Source: Aradus depressus (lineage: Eukaryota; Arthropoda; Insecta; Hemiptera; Aradidae). Taken from it: 64,000 bases of DNA. The stretch is from contig OY759215.1 of assembly GCA_963662175.1 (NCBI GenBank), forward strand, positions 43,789,213 through 43,853,212. The letters are read 5' to 3'. Made by a program: the position numbers and the translations under genes. The notes under the pieces are model-generated. The model was given only the letters and a program-made list of their open reading frames with translations, did not search any database and was not told the origin of the DNA. Of this stretch, positions 10,682-20,082 are shown piece after piece; position 1 is the first letter of the stretch, and each line of letters starts with the position of its first letter.

Positions 10682-10686
10682 ACAAT
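9684..10686. repeat. Foldback: inverted family Y copies flanking family X units
   Basis: The arm 9749-9950 is the reverse complement of 10430-10686; the right arm is longer because of a (CA)n expansion at 10641-10678. Landmarks are GATTGGAACATTATGAGCGC against GCGCTCACAATGTTCCAATC, and TATTCTTGACC against GGTCAAGAACG. The interior 9951-10429 holds two to three tandem family X units (AATAACTGCC, ATGAATTTATCGACACAAAA). No protein domain is recognised. Confidence 0.8.
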
Positions 10687-11000
10687 CATATTATTATATA
10701 CGATTTTTCGAAGACCACCCGGTTTGTGAGATGCATTCTGAAAATTGTTCCAAAGTGACTTTTTGAAACACGTTTTTTTTAGACGTTTGCTTTGCAATTT
10801 ACACATGAGATTTCCTTTGAATACATTCATTAAAACGGCAGTTATTACAGCTTCGTCCCCCTAATACCCTCTTTCCTTTCGGCACATTTGGTTGAAAATC
10901 AATAGGTGTCGGATATTCGTATAAAACTTCTTGTCGATACATTTTTCCTTTTTCCGGGAGTAATCCAACTCCCATCTCTACTTATATATATATATATTAA
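10687..11000. repeat. Family Y outer fragment and family X fragment
   Basis: 10700-10830 carries the Y phrases TTCTGAAAATTGTTCC and TAGACGTTTGC. 10850-10980 carries X phrases CATTTGGTTGAAAATCAATA and AGGTGTCGG. Confidence 0.5.
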
Positions 11001-11268
11001 TGGAAATAAAAAAAAGAAGCAAGAAATGAAGTAATTTGGTAAAGGTCAGAAGACTAATTAACTTTAACGATGTAATTTATTTGATGTCTCCGAGGTTTTA
11101 TAAGTGAAGGGTCTGCATTAAACAGTTATAAATTGAGTCGTCTCTATGAATTCCTAAAACACTAATTTCGGATTTTCATGGCGGACCAGAGAGATGAGTA
11201 AGAACTTTTAATTAAAATAATTATAAATGAACTAATTTCAACTTATAATAGAATTATAGAAATCAAAA

Positions 11269-11583
11269 TTAGGTTAGGTTAGGTTACGTTTTATGACTCA
11301 TGCCCGGGCTTTAACTACGAGGTTATATCGCCTACTACCAGAGAGCTCTTTCGTCACTCTGGTGAACATGAGCCCGACTCTACTATGGGAGTCCTAAATG
11401 TTGCCTACTCTAAATTTTTTATTCACCTAGGGCAGGGGTCTTTAACGAGTACCTGACATCGTACAGGCTCGGGACCATCGCTTAACGTCCCATCCGAAGG
11501 ACGGCGTGCTTAAGTTTATTTTACCTCCTAGATAAAATAATCTAAGGGCCTCGGCCGGGTTTCGAACCCACGACCTTGACCTT
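11269..11583 (-). repeat. tRNA-derived SINE, family 1, with TTAGG-type tail
   Basis: Read on the minus strand it runs from the GGGTTTCGAACCC complement through ACGGCGTGCTTAAG, TCGTACAGGCTCGGGACC, GGGAGTCCTAAAT and the GCCCGGGCTTTAACTACGAG block. On the plus strand the tail reads three TTAGG units at 11269-11286. The tRNA A-box half is truncated. Confidence 0.85.
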
Positions 11584-11827
11584 TATTTTTAGGCATAATT
11601 AGGTTGGTTGGTGTTCGACTTCTTAGTTATTACACCTAAATATTCTCTATTATAGTTACTGATTTGTTTGTTTACCGTTTACCAAACCTGTTTGTCTCCT
11701 ATATTATAGCACTCGGTCTCTTAATGTTTTTTTTTTGTTTTTTTTTGACAATAGTTAGGATATATAGAACAGATAGGAGGTATAATTACAAAATCAAAAA
11801 GTCGGATAAACTAGATGCGGCGAATAA
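11584..11827. other. Spacer, no gene recognised
   Basis: AT-rich sequence with poly-T runs; the ORF 11664-12116 crosses into a SINE head and family Y and is not credible as a gene. Confidence 0.4.
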
Positions 11828-11902
11828 GGCGCCGATAGCTCAGTGGTATGCGTGCTTGCTTACTGAGCTCATAACCGCGGGTTCAAAACCCGGCCTTAGC
11901 AC
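11828..11902 (+). repeat. SINE family 1 head only (tRNA-like)
   Basis: GGCGCCGATAGCTCAGTGGT contains the A-box type TAGCTCAGTGG, and GCGGGTTCAAAACCCGG forms the T-arm-like B box. The body is missing; family Y follows directly. It does not fold as a proper tRNA because the anticodon arm is displaced, so I do not call a tRNA gene. Confidence 0.75.
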
Positions 11903-12125
11903 ATGTGACCTCTTCATTCTAAAATTCAAATTCATGGCTACAATCGTTTTTGCGGTAGAGAGCTCACAACTTTCCAATCTCATACACACACAAACACACA
12001 GACAGACATCATCGCGAAAATGGCCAAAACGTATTCAGGGGACCTTGAAACGTGAAAATCAGTTGAAACCTCGATCTCGGATTTTCGCACGATTACAATA
12101 CTTCCTTATATTATAGATATAATAA
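11903..12125 (-). repeat. Dispersed repeat family Y
   Basis: Shared phrases are CATGGCTACAATCGTTTTTG, AAAATGGCCAAAACGTATTC, AACCTCGATCTCGGATTTTC and the end CTTCCTTATATTATAGATAT. Confidence 0.7.
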
Positions 12126-12187
12126 AGTAATAATTTGGTTGTTTTGAATTTATATTAATTGTTTATTATTAAATAGATATTGTTTTT

Positions 12188-12472
12188 GAGAGCGTCAGTA
12201 AATCAGAGGTAGCGTGCTTACCTGAGCTCAAAATCCTTGTGGATAACCTGGAAAACCTTGAGCACTCCGTCCTTCGGATGGGATGTTAAGAGATGGAACC
12301 CGAGCCTGTATGATGTCAGGTACTCGTTCAAGACATACATAGGTGAATAAACTAGGGAAAGACTCGCACAGTACAGTATAGCACAAGATCACCAGAACTG
12401 CTCTGGTAGTAGGCGATATGACCTGGTAGTTAAAGCCCGGGCATGAGTCACAATAACTAACTAACTATACAA
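12188..12472 (+). repeat. tRNA-derived SINE, family 1
   Basis: The head AGAGCGTCAGTAAATCAGAG is degraded. The body has GTCCTTCGGATGGGATGTTA, GATGTCAGGTACTCG and GCCCGGGCATGAGTCACAAT, ending in CTAACTAACTA. A middle part near 12360-12400 is replaced by unrelated sequence. Confidence 0.8.
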
Positions 12473-13165
12473 GTGTTGTGAAGGTAGGTCTGGCTGACAA
12501 TGATAAGAACTGAGGGGGATTAGATGGGTGTTAATGTTGGCAGCTAATAACTTGTCGGGGTCTTGAGATCAAGATTAGATTCCTGAACTTTCAAATTGCA
12601 TCTTCGGTTCGTTAGGTCGAAATCCGTACATAAGACGTGGCCCTCATGATGAAGAAGGATCTTAAACATTTAACGTGAATACCAGTGTTTTGACATGTGA
12701 TGTTCAAAAAATTTGATCATACAGAATTAATTTATAGTGCTTTCTGAATCCACATTCTAAATGTTTTGTCGATATATCGGCTTGTTAGGATATTTGAGTT
12801 GAGTCCCCCCCTTGATCCCACCCAACCCTTCGAAGTAAAAGGGGGAGAATATAATAGAGCAATTATTAAGAAAATTATGGAAGGAAACTACGGTAACATT
12901 GTCTCATCACCAAACTAAAACGTCGTAGAATTAATCAATTAGGTTTTTCTTCTGCCTCTAACAATAATCGACAGTTTTAGCAAAAAAATCAATAGTTAAG
13001 TACTTCTAAATCCTGAAGATGAATTTAGTATAATTTCTGAGTACATACACTAAATATTGTGTTCATATCTATTGGAGTTTACTTGTTGACCCCCCACCCC
13101 CTCTTAATCGCCCCTTTGGCTTCAAGTCGATTAGGCTGAAAATCAATAGATTTCTGATGCGTTGC
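12473..13165. repeat. Spacer followed by family X units
   Basis: 12473-12700 shows nothing recognisable. 12700-13165 has X phrases GAGTTGAGTCCCCCCC, TCTTAATCGCCCCTTTGGC and CTGAAAATCAATAGATTTCT in the minus orientation. Confidence 0.45.
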
Positions 13166-13169
13166 AAAA

Positions 13170-13615
13170 ACATTGCCCAGGAATGGATAGTGGAAAAATG
13201 GCAACAACGTTGGTAACGAAGTCTATGCATATTTTCCGGATGTCCGGGTACTCCTCGACGGGTACAGCCTGACTACTGGATATCCCAGATATTATCAGGT
13301 CACGGAGACTTTAACTCGAAACACTTCTTCTTTAGGAGGAAGTACAACCCAAACTGTTCATGTGAGACATTCGAGACTGCAGAACATGTAGTCCTCGATT
13401 GGCCGCTGTATGACGAGGCCAGGGTGGAGTTGATTCGTGGGACCGGATCATACCTGGGACTGGATCTGCGGCAGCTGGTGACGGAGACCGGCTGCCCAGT
13501 GTTCAGCCGATTTGTCGGCTTCTGGCAGGAGCAGAAAGTGTGCGCCATTAAAGATTTTCTTTCCTCAAGTTACTTTGACGGGAAAGTTCAAAAAAAAAAT
13601 GTGAAGATGGCGTAG
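13170..13615 (+). pseudogene. LINE 3' ORF fragment, R1/I-group type
   Basis: The translated strand reads QEWIVEKWQQRW (near 13180-13214), then SGHGDFNSKHFFF, a Cys motif CSCETFETAEHVVLDW and PLYDEARVELI, DLRQLVTETGCPVFSRFV. This is the layout after the reverse transcriptase of R1-like LINE ORF2 proteins, including the C-terminal CCHC motif, here with the last Cys replaced by Trp. A stop and a frameshift break the segment near 13215-13270. A second copy of the same family is at 60225-60605. No RT core is present, so this is a 5'-truncated dead copy. The clade is not certain. Confidence 0.75.
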
Positions 13616-13770
13616 TGAGAAGTGATTATTTAACAGGTTACAAAATAAAAATGAAGTCTGACCTCTCACAGATTTTATTATTATCTAACCAACTTTCGAG
13701 GTTGCCCTCATCATTAGGCAGTCTAAAAAAAAACTCATCATTTAGTAAAAAAGTTATAATAATATTCTAA
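13605..13770 (+). repeat. Dispersed repeat T
   Basis: AGTGATTATTTAACAGGTTA and CGAGGTTGCCCTCATCATTA recur at 51890-52030 with the same order. It may be the 3' end of a retroelement; this is a guess. Confidence 0.5.
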
Positions 13771-14017
13771 CTGGTAAAATAAATGTATTTCAACGTCCCT
13801 CTCTCACCAGAGTTTTTTTTACATTCCGAGTTTAATGAAAATAAAAAATTAAATTTGGAAAGCGTTCAAAAAGAATGATGTAAAGACAGAGGAACGTCCT
13901 TTCAAAAAATTGTTATCAAAAGTGTGTCTTATTAAATTTTCAATCGCACATGTGTCCTCAGATTTGGGATAGGATCATTACAAAAAATGTTCTAGAGCCC
14001 CAATGAAGATAATATAA
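13771..14017. other. Spacer, no gene recognised
   Basis: AT-rich with no repeat that I can assign. Confidence 0.4.
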
Positions 14018-14228
14018 GAAAACTTGAGCACGCCGTCCATTGGATGGGACGTTAAGGTCCTGAGCCTGTACGATGTCAGATGCTCTTTAAAGACCCCTAC
14101 CCTAGATTAATAAACATGGGGGTGGACAAAAGTTAGGAATCTCACAGCTGGGCTCATGTACACAGAAAGATGGCTCCGATAGTAGGCCTCTATGTTAAAG
14201 CCCGGGCATGAATTGCAATAACTACAAT
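14018..14228 (+). repeat. SINE family 1, 5'-truncated and diverged
   Basis: It carries AACTTGAGCACGCCGTCCAT, TGGATGGGACGTTAAG, AGCCTGTACGATGTCAGATG and GCCCGGGCATGAATTGCAAT. Confidence 0.8.
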
Positions 14229-14389
14229 AAATTTCTGTAGAAAATAGTTGTATGTAATGTTTAAATTGTTATTTTATTATTGAAAAGGATAACAATTAAG
14301 AAAAAATGAATTATATGTGATTTGGCCAGAACAGGACTTCCTTACACCAACCATGTTTTTGATTAAGATCCATAATGTACTTTGGCTCA

Positions 14390-15075
14390 TTATTTTATGG
14401 CGACGCAGCGAAAACCAATCTCCAGAAGGTACAATTAGTTCAGAATCGCTGATATCTAGGGAGCACCCCGATAGATGTTATTCATGCCGAAGCAAATGAA
14501 CCGCCGCTAGAAGTTCGGCGACAAAGCTTAACCCAAAGGTTTTCGCTGCACCTCATTTCTGTAGAATCTCCTACAGTTAATAAAATATCCCAAATAGTAA
14601 AATTAGATCTAACAAGTAGCTTCTGGCAGAAAAAGAGGATCTTAGTGGACAAATTAAAAGGAACTGTCGGTCCATTTGGCAAGAGATGTATACCAGTAGT
14701 GAAAAAGGAAGTTGGTATAAGAGGATGTACCCGAGAGTGGGCTCAGAACCCTGGTACAGGAAGGCCTGTCTCCCCAAGTCTGTATGTTCTCTGATCAATA
14801 GATTGAGGGTGAACCACGGGATCTGTGGGACGTATCTCTTTAGGATAGGCAAGACAGACAGCCCACTGTGCCGGGTGGAGGAGAACCTGAAGCACATTGT
14901 ACTTACATGTACCAAATATCATACCCAGAGAGAACTTATGTTCACTGAACTGTATAAGCTAACCCAAGCCTCCTTTAACTATCCCCAGCTTTTAATAACC
15001 CGCAATATTTTTATTTACCAATCCATTTACAGATTTATAATGCAAATTCAAAATCAGCCCCAGATTCCTTAGCTA
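14390..15075 (+). pseudogene. LINE ORF2 C-terminal fragment, Jockey/I/R1 group
   Basis: Near 14420-14460 the frame reads LQKVQLVQNR. After a shift, ST-PIDVIHAEANEPPLEVRR follows, then QRFSLHLISVES and FWQKKRILVDKLKG to about 14670, and from 14700 YKRMYPRVGSEPW, INRLRVNHGICGTYLFRIG, SPLCRVEENLKHIVLTC and a stop near 15072. The Cys/His motif CRVEENLKHIVLTC is the C-terminal zinc-binding signature of these LINEs, lacking its first C-x2-C pair. At least two frameshifts or stops make it non-functional. It is inserted in an M1 MITE. Confidence 0.75.
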
Positions 15076-15350
15076 TAAATTGAACCAATGTAAGATCTGA
15101 CTGGGGGGCGGGTTCCGTTGGGGGGCACTGGTCTATAGAACCAGGAGCTCCGAAGGTCTGGACGGCCGGCACTACATGCAGACCTTCCTTCAGGAGCCTC
15201 CACTCCAGTCACTGGTCGGCGCTATGAGTATTGTTTTGGGTGATGTGGTCCGGCGGTGCCTCCGGCTGTCCCCCGGCTTGGCTGGGGCCGCTTGCTTGGG
15301 CCCTCTGTCTGGGCTCCTCCCTCCAGTATCCCGTCTTTGGCAGAATTATA
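15076..15350 (+). other. GC-rich tail after the LINE fragment
   Basis: The composition changes sharply from AT-rich to GC-rich (for example CCGGCGGTGCCTCCGGCTGT). It probably belongs to the 3' untranslated part of the LINE above, as the 26100-26516 GC-rich segment does for another LINE. No poly-A tail is left. Confidence 0.45.
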
Positions 15351-15525
15351 TTTTATAGTGTAATCCTCCCTCTCCTCTCAAAATCATTTCATACTGGCAT
15401 TACTGGGAATGTCACTATCGTATACCCAGTAAAGTCAGTAAGAAATAAATTTGAGAGAAGGGAGGGAGAGAAAGAGGGATTTGTACAAAACTGATTCATA
15501 TAAGAAAGTCCTCTGGTGGCCAAAA

Positions 15526-16187
15526 AAAAAATATATATATATTTTCCAGGGGTGTGATTTCAAAACTTTCTGCATCTTAGTACAGTTCTCTTATTACCTT
15601 AATTGCGATCTACTGATAAAAACAATACGGACATACTCAAGTTCAACTTTTGTTCAGCTGAGAATCTTGACCTTTTCCAGCCTCAATAAAAGTGTTTATT
15701 TCTAAGTGTATATAAATTGTTAATTTAAAGCTCAATGACAAATTGTAAGTGACTCCTGGATAAAAAAGTGGTCCCTATAACAATGTTATCTCTAAAAGGC
15801 CTCCAGCCCTGAATACAAAATGCTGCCCCTTTGTTCAGAGGCGGCTATTCACCGACTCACTGTCACTCTCTTCACCCCCATTTTTAGTTCACCGCCTATT
15901 AGGTCACCCTTAAAAAAAATGATCTCACCGAAATCATTCTACCTTATTCGTGAAACTAAAAAATTGAATTTATTTGGATGTATATGTTGTTTCTGTTCGT
16001 GAACCTTTCGAAAATTAAACAGTACTTGTTACGGATGTTTGTGTTTAACATTATTTGACATTATTCTTCACCCCTTCCCAATTACCAATTTTTGGGTTGT
16101 CGATGAATCGTTCAAAAAAACTTCGTCTAATGAAAAATTAATTAATTTAAAAGACTTTCAATTTCCAAATACGATATAGTGGTAAGG
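15526..16187. other. Intergenic, no gene recognised
   Basis: AT-rich, with only short ORFs of no recognisable domain. Confidence 0.4.
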
Positions 16188-16316
16188 TAATAAAATAAAT
16201 AAAAAACAAAGAACTTGTGTGTACAGGATTTGACTTACGCCATCGTCTGCACAAAGTTCAAAAGTAAAGTGATATATAAGTTTGCTAGATTGTTATATTT
16301 ATACAATCCTCTGGTT

Positions 16317-16583
16317 ACCTGAGATTATCTAAAGCTGTGACATCCTGTCCCCAGGAAAATCCAGGGGGTAGTCTTACCTTATCAAAATATTTGAGTATGC
16401 AATAATATAGTAACAATTCCCATTTTTTCTACCTCTACGAATTTCCAACATTTCCAGAAAATCGAGCTGTCTGCACCAATTTTTTTTTATCATACTATTG
16501 ACAACTCAAATATTTTTAAATATGTATATGCAGGATTTCCCACCTTAGGGGATATGGTATCACAGCCTTAGGTAATCTCAGGT
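16317..16583. repeat. Small hairpin MITE
   Basis: ACCTGAGATTATCTAAAGCT at the left pairs with AGCCTTAGGTAATCTCAGGT at the right. The terminal 11 bases ACCTGAGATTA/TAATCTCAGGT are perfect. The interior is non-coding. Confidence 0.75.
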
Positions 16584-16585
16584 TG

Positions 16586-17291
16586 TATATATGTTACTGT
16601 TAATTTGATAAATTTGGTTATTATACATAATAACTGATTATTATGTATAATAACTACCGTTCTTGGTTAATATGACAAATTATTCACAGTTTCTTAATAT
16701 TTATCATATTAACCAGTTATTATACATAATATAAAACTCACCTTGTTAATATGATAAATTTTGCTTTCACAAAAACCTGATTGCCTCCGAGTTTTGAACG
16801 ACGGGAGGGGCAGATATATCGTTCCACCGGCCGTAGGCCGGCACACTTTCCCCCTGAATTTGGTACCATCTATTGTGATTTATTTGTTTCAGATTTTTGA
16901 TGTCTTACAATTTTGATAAATTGACAAGAGCGCATCAAAGGGTTATTGCAACTGAACTCATCCAGGAATTTAAGCTATATTATTTGGAGACAAATAAATC
17001 ACAATAGATGGTACCAAATTCAGGGGGAAGGTGTGCCGGCCTACGGCCGGCGGAACGATATATCCGCCCCTCCCGTCGTTCAAAACTCGGAGGCAATCAG
17101 GTTTTTGTGAAAGCAAAATTTATCATATTAACAAGGTGAGTTTTATATTATGTATAATAACTGGTTAATATGATAAATATTAAGAAACTGTGAATAATTT
17201 GTCATATTAACCAAGAACGGTGGTTATTATACATAATAACCAGTTATTATGTATAATAACCAAATTTATTATATTAACAGTAACATATATA
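16586..17291. repeat. Foldback element with 305-nt arms and 96-nt spacer
   Basis: Left arm 16586-16890 and right arm 16987-17291 are equal in length and near-identical in inverted orientation, with only scattered substitutions. Each arm contains repeated blocks of the type TTATTATACATAATAACTGG and TTAATATGATAAAT, then a GC-rich block GCCGGCCTACGGCCGGCG next to the spacer. The spacer 16891-16986 includes an in-frame peptide beginning at an ATG near 16900 (MSYNFDKLTRAHQR onward, about 36 codons running into the right arm). The origin of that peptide is unknown. Confidence 0.9.
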
Positions 17292-17450
17292 TCACAAACT
17301 AGCAAACTTAAATGTCACTTTTGAACTTTGTGCTGACAAAATCCCCAAAGCCAAAATCTGTAGGTATACTTCATGTATATATTTTTGTGGAATTAGACAA
17401 TGTAAAAGTTAAACAAGTTCTTTGTTTTTATTTATTTTAAAAAACATTCG

Positions 17451-17970
17451 ACTAACCAGAAAAAAAATAAATAAATAAATTATAATATGATGGGAGTCTA
17501 CTGTATTTCGATTTAAACAAATCGTGTTTATTTTTAAATATTGTTGAATTGTTTCACGCAAGTTCACTTATGACAAAATACGTTTCAAGCTAAAAAACAA
17601 TTAATTTTATTATACGAATTTATCGTTAAACGAATTGGAAAAAAAAGCCCCCTCCTACCATCCATCCCGTTTTCTCACCTCACAGCTACCTCCACACATA
17701 GACATTACTACCAGCGTATATATCCATCAGGTTTCTCTGAGAAGAAGCTGCATTGTTCTAGGGGAAAAACGAGCAGGCTTTAAAAAAACATGAGCATTAT
17801 TCAGGTGAAAGAAAGGTACGTGTATGCATACAGTTTTTTTTTTGTCTGGTATATAATACTGACAGCATGAATGTACCGGATTTTACATTCCAAGAACTAA
17901 TTGTGTTTTTTGTAACTATAAAACTGGCTGATGAAAAACAAAATAACGAGGAGTATCATAAAAGGGGAAA
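17451..17970. other. Intergenic, no gene recognised
   Basis: AT-rich spacer; a short pyrimidine-rich part lies near 17650-17700. Confidence 0.4.
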
Positions 17971-18125
17971 AATGTGATGTGGCCATAACAGGTCGTTCTT
18001 ATACCAACCATCTTTTCGTGTTTTCACCAGACCAGGGTGGTGTTGCTTTATCGCAAGGTGCACCCTACGTTAAACAAAACTAAATAATAGTTATAAGAAA
18101 GCCCAGTTATGCCCATATTTCATAT
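17971..18125. repeat. Short M1-like MITE
   Basis: ATGTGATGTGGCCATAACAG at the left and ATAAGAAAGCCCAGTTATGC at the right are inverted counterparts. The middle differs from other M1 copies. Confidence 0.65.
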
Positions 18126-18297
18126 TTTTCGCTTTCATTAATTCTAGGACAATGAAAATAAATAATCTTGGCTTCCTAAATAAATAAATTCAATGGAATG
18201 AAAATAGAGAAAAAGCAATTTATTCGTTAGTCATGATCATTGTCATCATGATATCATCATGATAAGTTTTTTCTCAAATTTAATATATTTATTAAGT

Positions 18298-18573
18298 TCC
18301 AAAACCGGCCGAGGTTTATTTTATCTGAAAGGTAAAATAAACTTAGCATGCCGTCTTTCGGATGGGACGTTAAGCGATGGTCCCGAGTCAGTACGATGTC
18401 AGGTACTCGTTAAAGATCCCTGCCGTAGGTGAATACAAATTTAGAGTAGGCAAAATTTAGAACTCCCACAGGAGAGTCGGGCTCATGTCCACCAGAGTGA
18501 CGAAAGAGCGCTCTGGTAGTAGGCGATATGACCTCGTAGTTAAAGCCCGGGCATAAGTCATAATAACTAACTA
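18298..18573 (+). repeat. tRNA-derived SINE, family 1, head lost
   Basis: It starts at AAAACCGGCCGAGG (remains of the B box) and carries the whole body: CTTTCGGATGGGACGTTAAG, AGAGTCGGGCTCATGTCCAC, GAGCGCTCTGGTAGTAGGCG and AAGCCCGGGCATAAGTCATA, ending in AATAACTAACTA. Confidence 0.88.
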
Positions 18574-19900
18574 TTAATTAAGCCAAAAAAAGTAATTAAA
18601 AGTAAAAATATATCCAGAAAATATGTTATTCATAGATTTATTCACGCCTATCACTGACCCTCCCCTTAACACCTTTTAAGGGTCTTCAAGAATAAATGTT
18701 GTCTATGTAATATGAGTCCTACTGGGCCCTGATTTCCAGTCTACGTTTTATGTTGTTGCAATCGTAGGGCTGGACCAGGAATGTAGTACATACAAGACAT
18801 TGACACGGGCACAAAAAATTAGAGTATTAAAGAGTGTACGAATACTTTTTTTGGTGACTGTACATATACTTCGGTAAGGTTATATAAGGTTATACAATTA
18901 CTTAAAAATATATGATAAGACATAGGTATAGAGATAACACTAAAATGAATGTGACTAAATAACAACCTACATCATGAGCAAAATTCAAACTATTTACACT
19001 AAAACGAAATAAACACAAACAATAATACCCAATTAAAATGTCTATGAGAGATGAACAATAATTCTATTAATATTTTTTTGCTAAATATACAAACATTATT
19101 GTTTATTATTATAGTGAAGTCCTTATATGTTTGGTTTGCAAGGTTATTTGCCTAATCCAGAATGCGAAAGAGTTTAGTTAGTTTTAAATTATTAATTTAC
19201 TTGAAGGTGTACTAAACGAAACGGAAATTACTCTCATGATGAATGAAAATTATTCTCAGAAAGTATATCTTAGTATATTTTAAAACTAAACGACGATGGT
19301 GTAATACCAAAAACTGTAGTTTTTGTATTAATTTTTTTATGGAATAGCCAATATTGTAGAAAAAAAGAAGTTTGCATTATTTATTCTATACAAGTTTTCA
19401 CAATATGTCCGCGAATCTCAACATAAAAGTTATAACGATTGTTATTCAAGATCGTTATTCAGAATTTAAATTATACTCAAAAAAACTATCTGTTGTGAAA
19501 AGAAAAGAATTATGCAGAAACATGTTTTTTGAGTTCCATAACTGGGCATCATTTCAGATGGGTAGTTAAATAGGGTTTGTTCAGTTTTGACATGACCATC
19601 ACATGTTTTACAGATTCCGGGAGAATTGTAATTCCGAGTGTACAATTGACCATTCATTATTCTCCAGTAGCAGTGGGTCTACCAATCAATCAATCGAGGG
19701 AAGGACCCCTCACTGATATCCATGCCTGGAATCTACATCAGAGGATGATCCTATCTGATCCAGTTCACAGATCCACAACATTTCAATACATTCAACTGGA
19801 TTCGTCTGTCTTCACCTTTATGTACGTTTTACGTGGAAAACTCATCAGTTCAAATTTTGTTGGTGTAATTCTCTCAAATCAAAACAAAAAATAAATGAAC
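18574..19900. other. Intergenic, no gene recognised
   Basis: AT-rich. ORFs near 19372-19894 overlap in both directions, have no domain I recognise, and are probably chance. Confidence 0.4.
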
Positions 19901-20082
19901 AAACGTATATTTTTAAAAATAATGTGTATTTCACAAAATACATACCATATATGGTAGCAATACCCCTATACTCCGTACAGTATAAATTTATATATGTATA
20001 TATATATATGTATAAAGATTTATACATCGTATAGGGTATGTATTTTGTGAAATGTACATTATTTAAAAAAATATGTTTTTAC
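19901..20082. repeat. Hairpin repeat, arms about 45 bp
   Basis: ATTTCACAAAATACATACC (near 19929) is mirrored by GGTATGTATTTTGTGAAAT (20035-20053), and AAAAATAATGTG by a complement near 20065. The ORF 19845-20027 lies inside and is spurious. Confidence 0.75.

Larger units (their letters stand above)
14309..15525. repeat. Family M1 MITE split by a LINE fragment
   Basis: The left end 14314-14358 (ATGTGATTTGGCCAGAACAG, CTTACACCAACCATG) and the right part 15357-15525 (CCTCCCTCTCCTCTC, CATTTCATACTGGCATTACT, ATATAAGAAAGTCCTCTGGT) are the two parts of one M1 element. Between them lies LINE sequence. Confidence 0.65.
16188..17450. repeat. Outer inverted repeat (family W) enclosing two further hairpins
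   Basis: Left arm 16188-16300 (AACAAAGAACTTG, GCACAAAGTTCAAAAGT, AAGTTTGCTAGA) is the rough reverse complement of 17292-17450 (CTAGCAAACTTAAATG, ACTTTTGAACTTTGTGC, CAAGTTCTTTGTTTTTAT). Similar sequence occurs at 29060-29260 and 38912-39101. The right arm retains more internal sequence than the left. Confidence 0.7.

Noticed and set aside
10624..10830. Minus-strand ORF with Cys-Val repeats
   Set aside because: Produced by the (CA)n run in the foldback arm.
11269..11290. Telomere array
   Set aside because: Only about three TTAGG units at the end of a SINE; not a telomere.
11828..11902. tRNA gene
   Set aside because: A and B boxes are present, but the sequence is the head of a SINE seen many times and lacks a proper anticodon arm and acceptor pairing.
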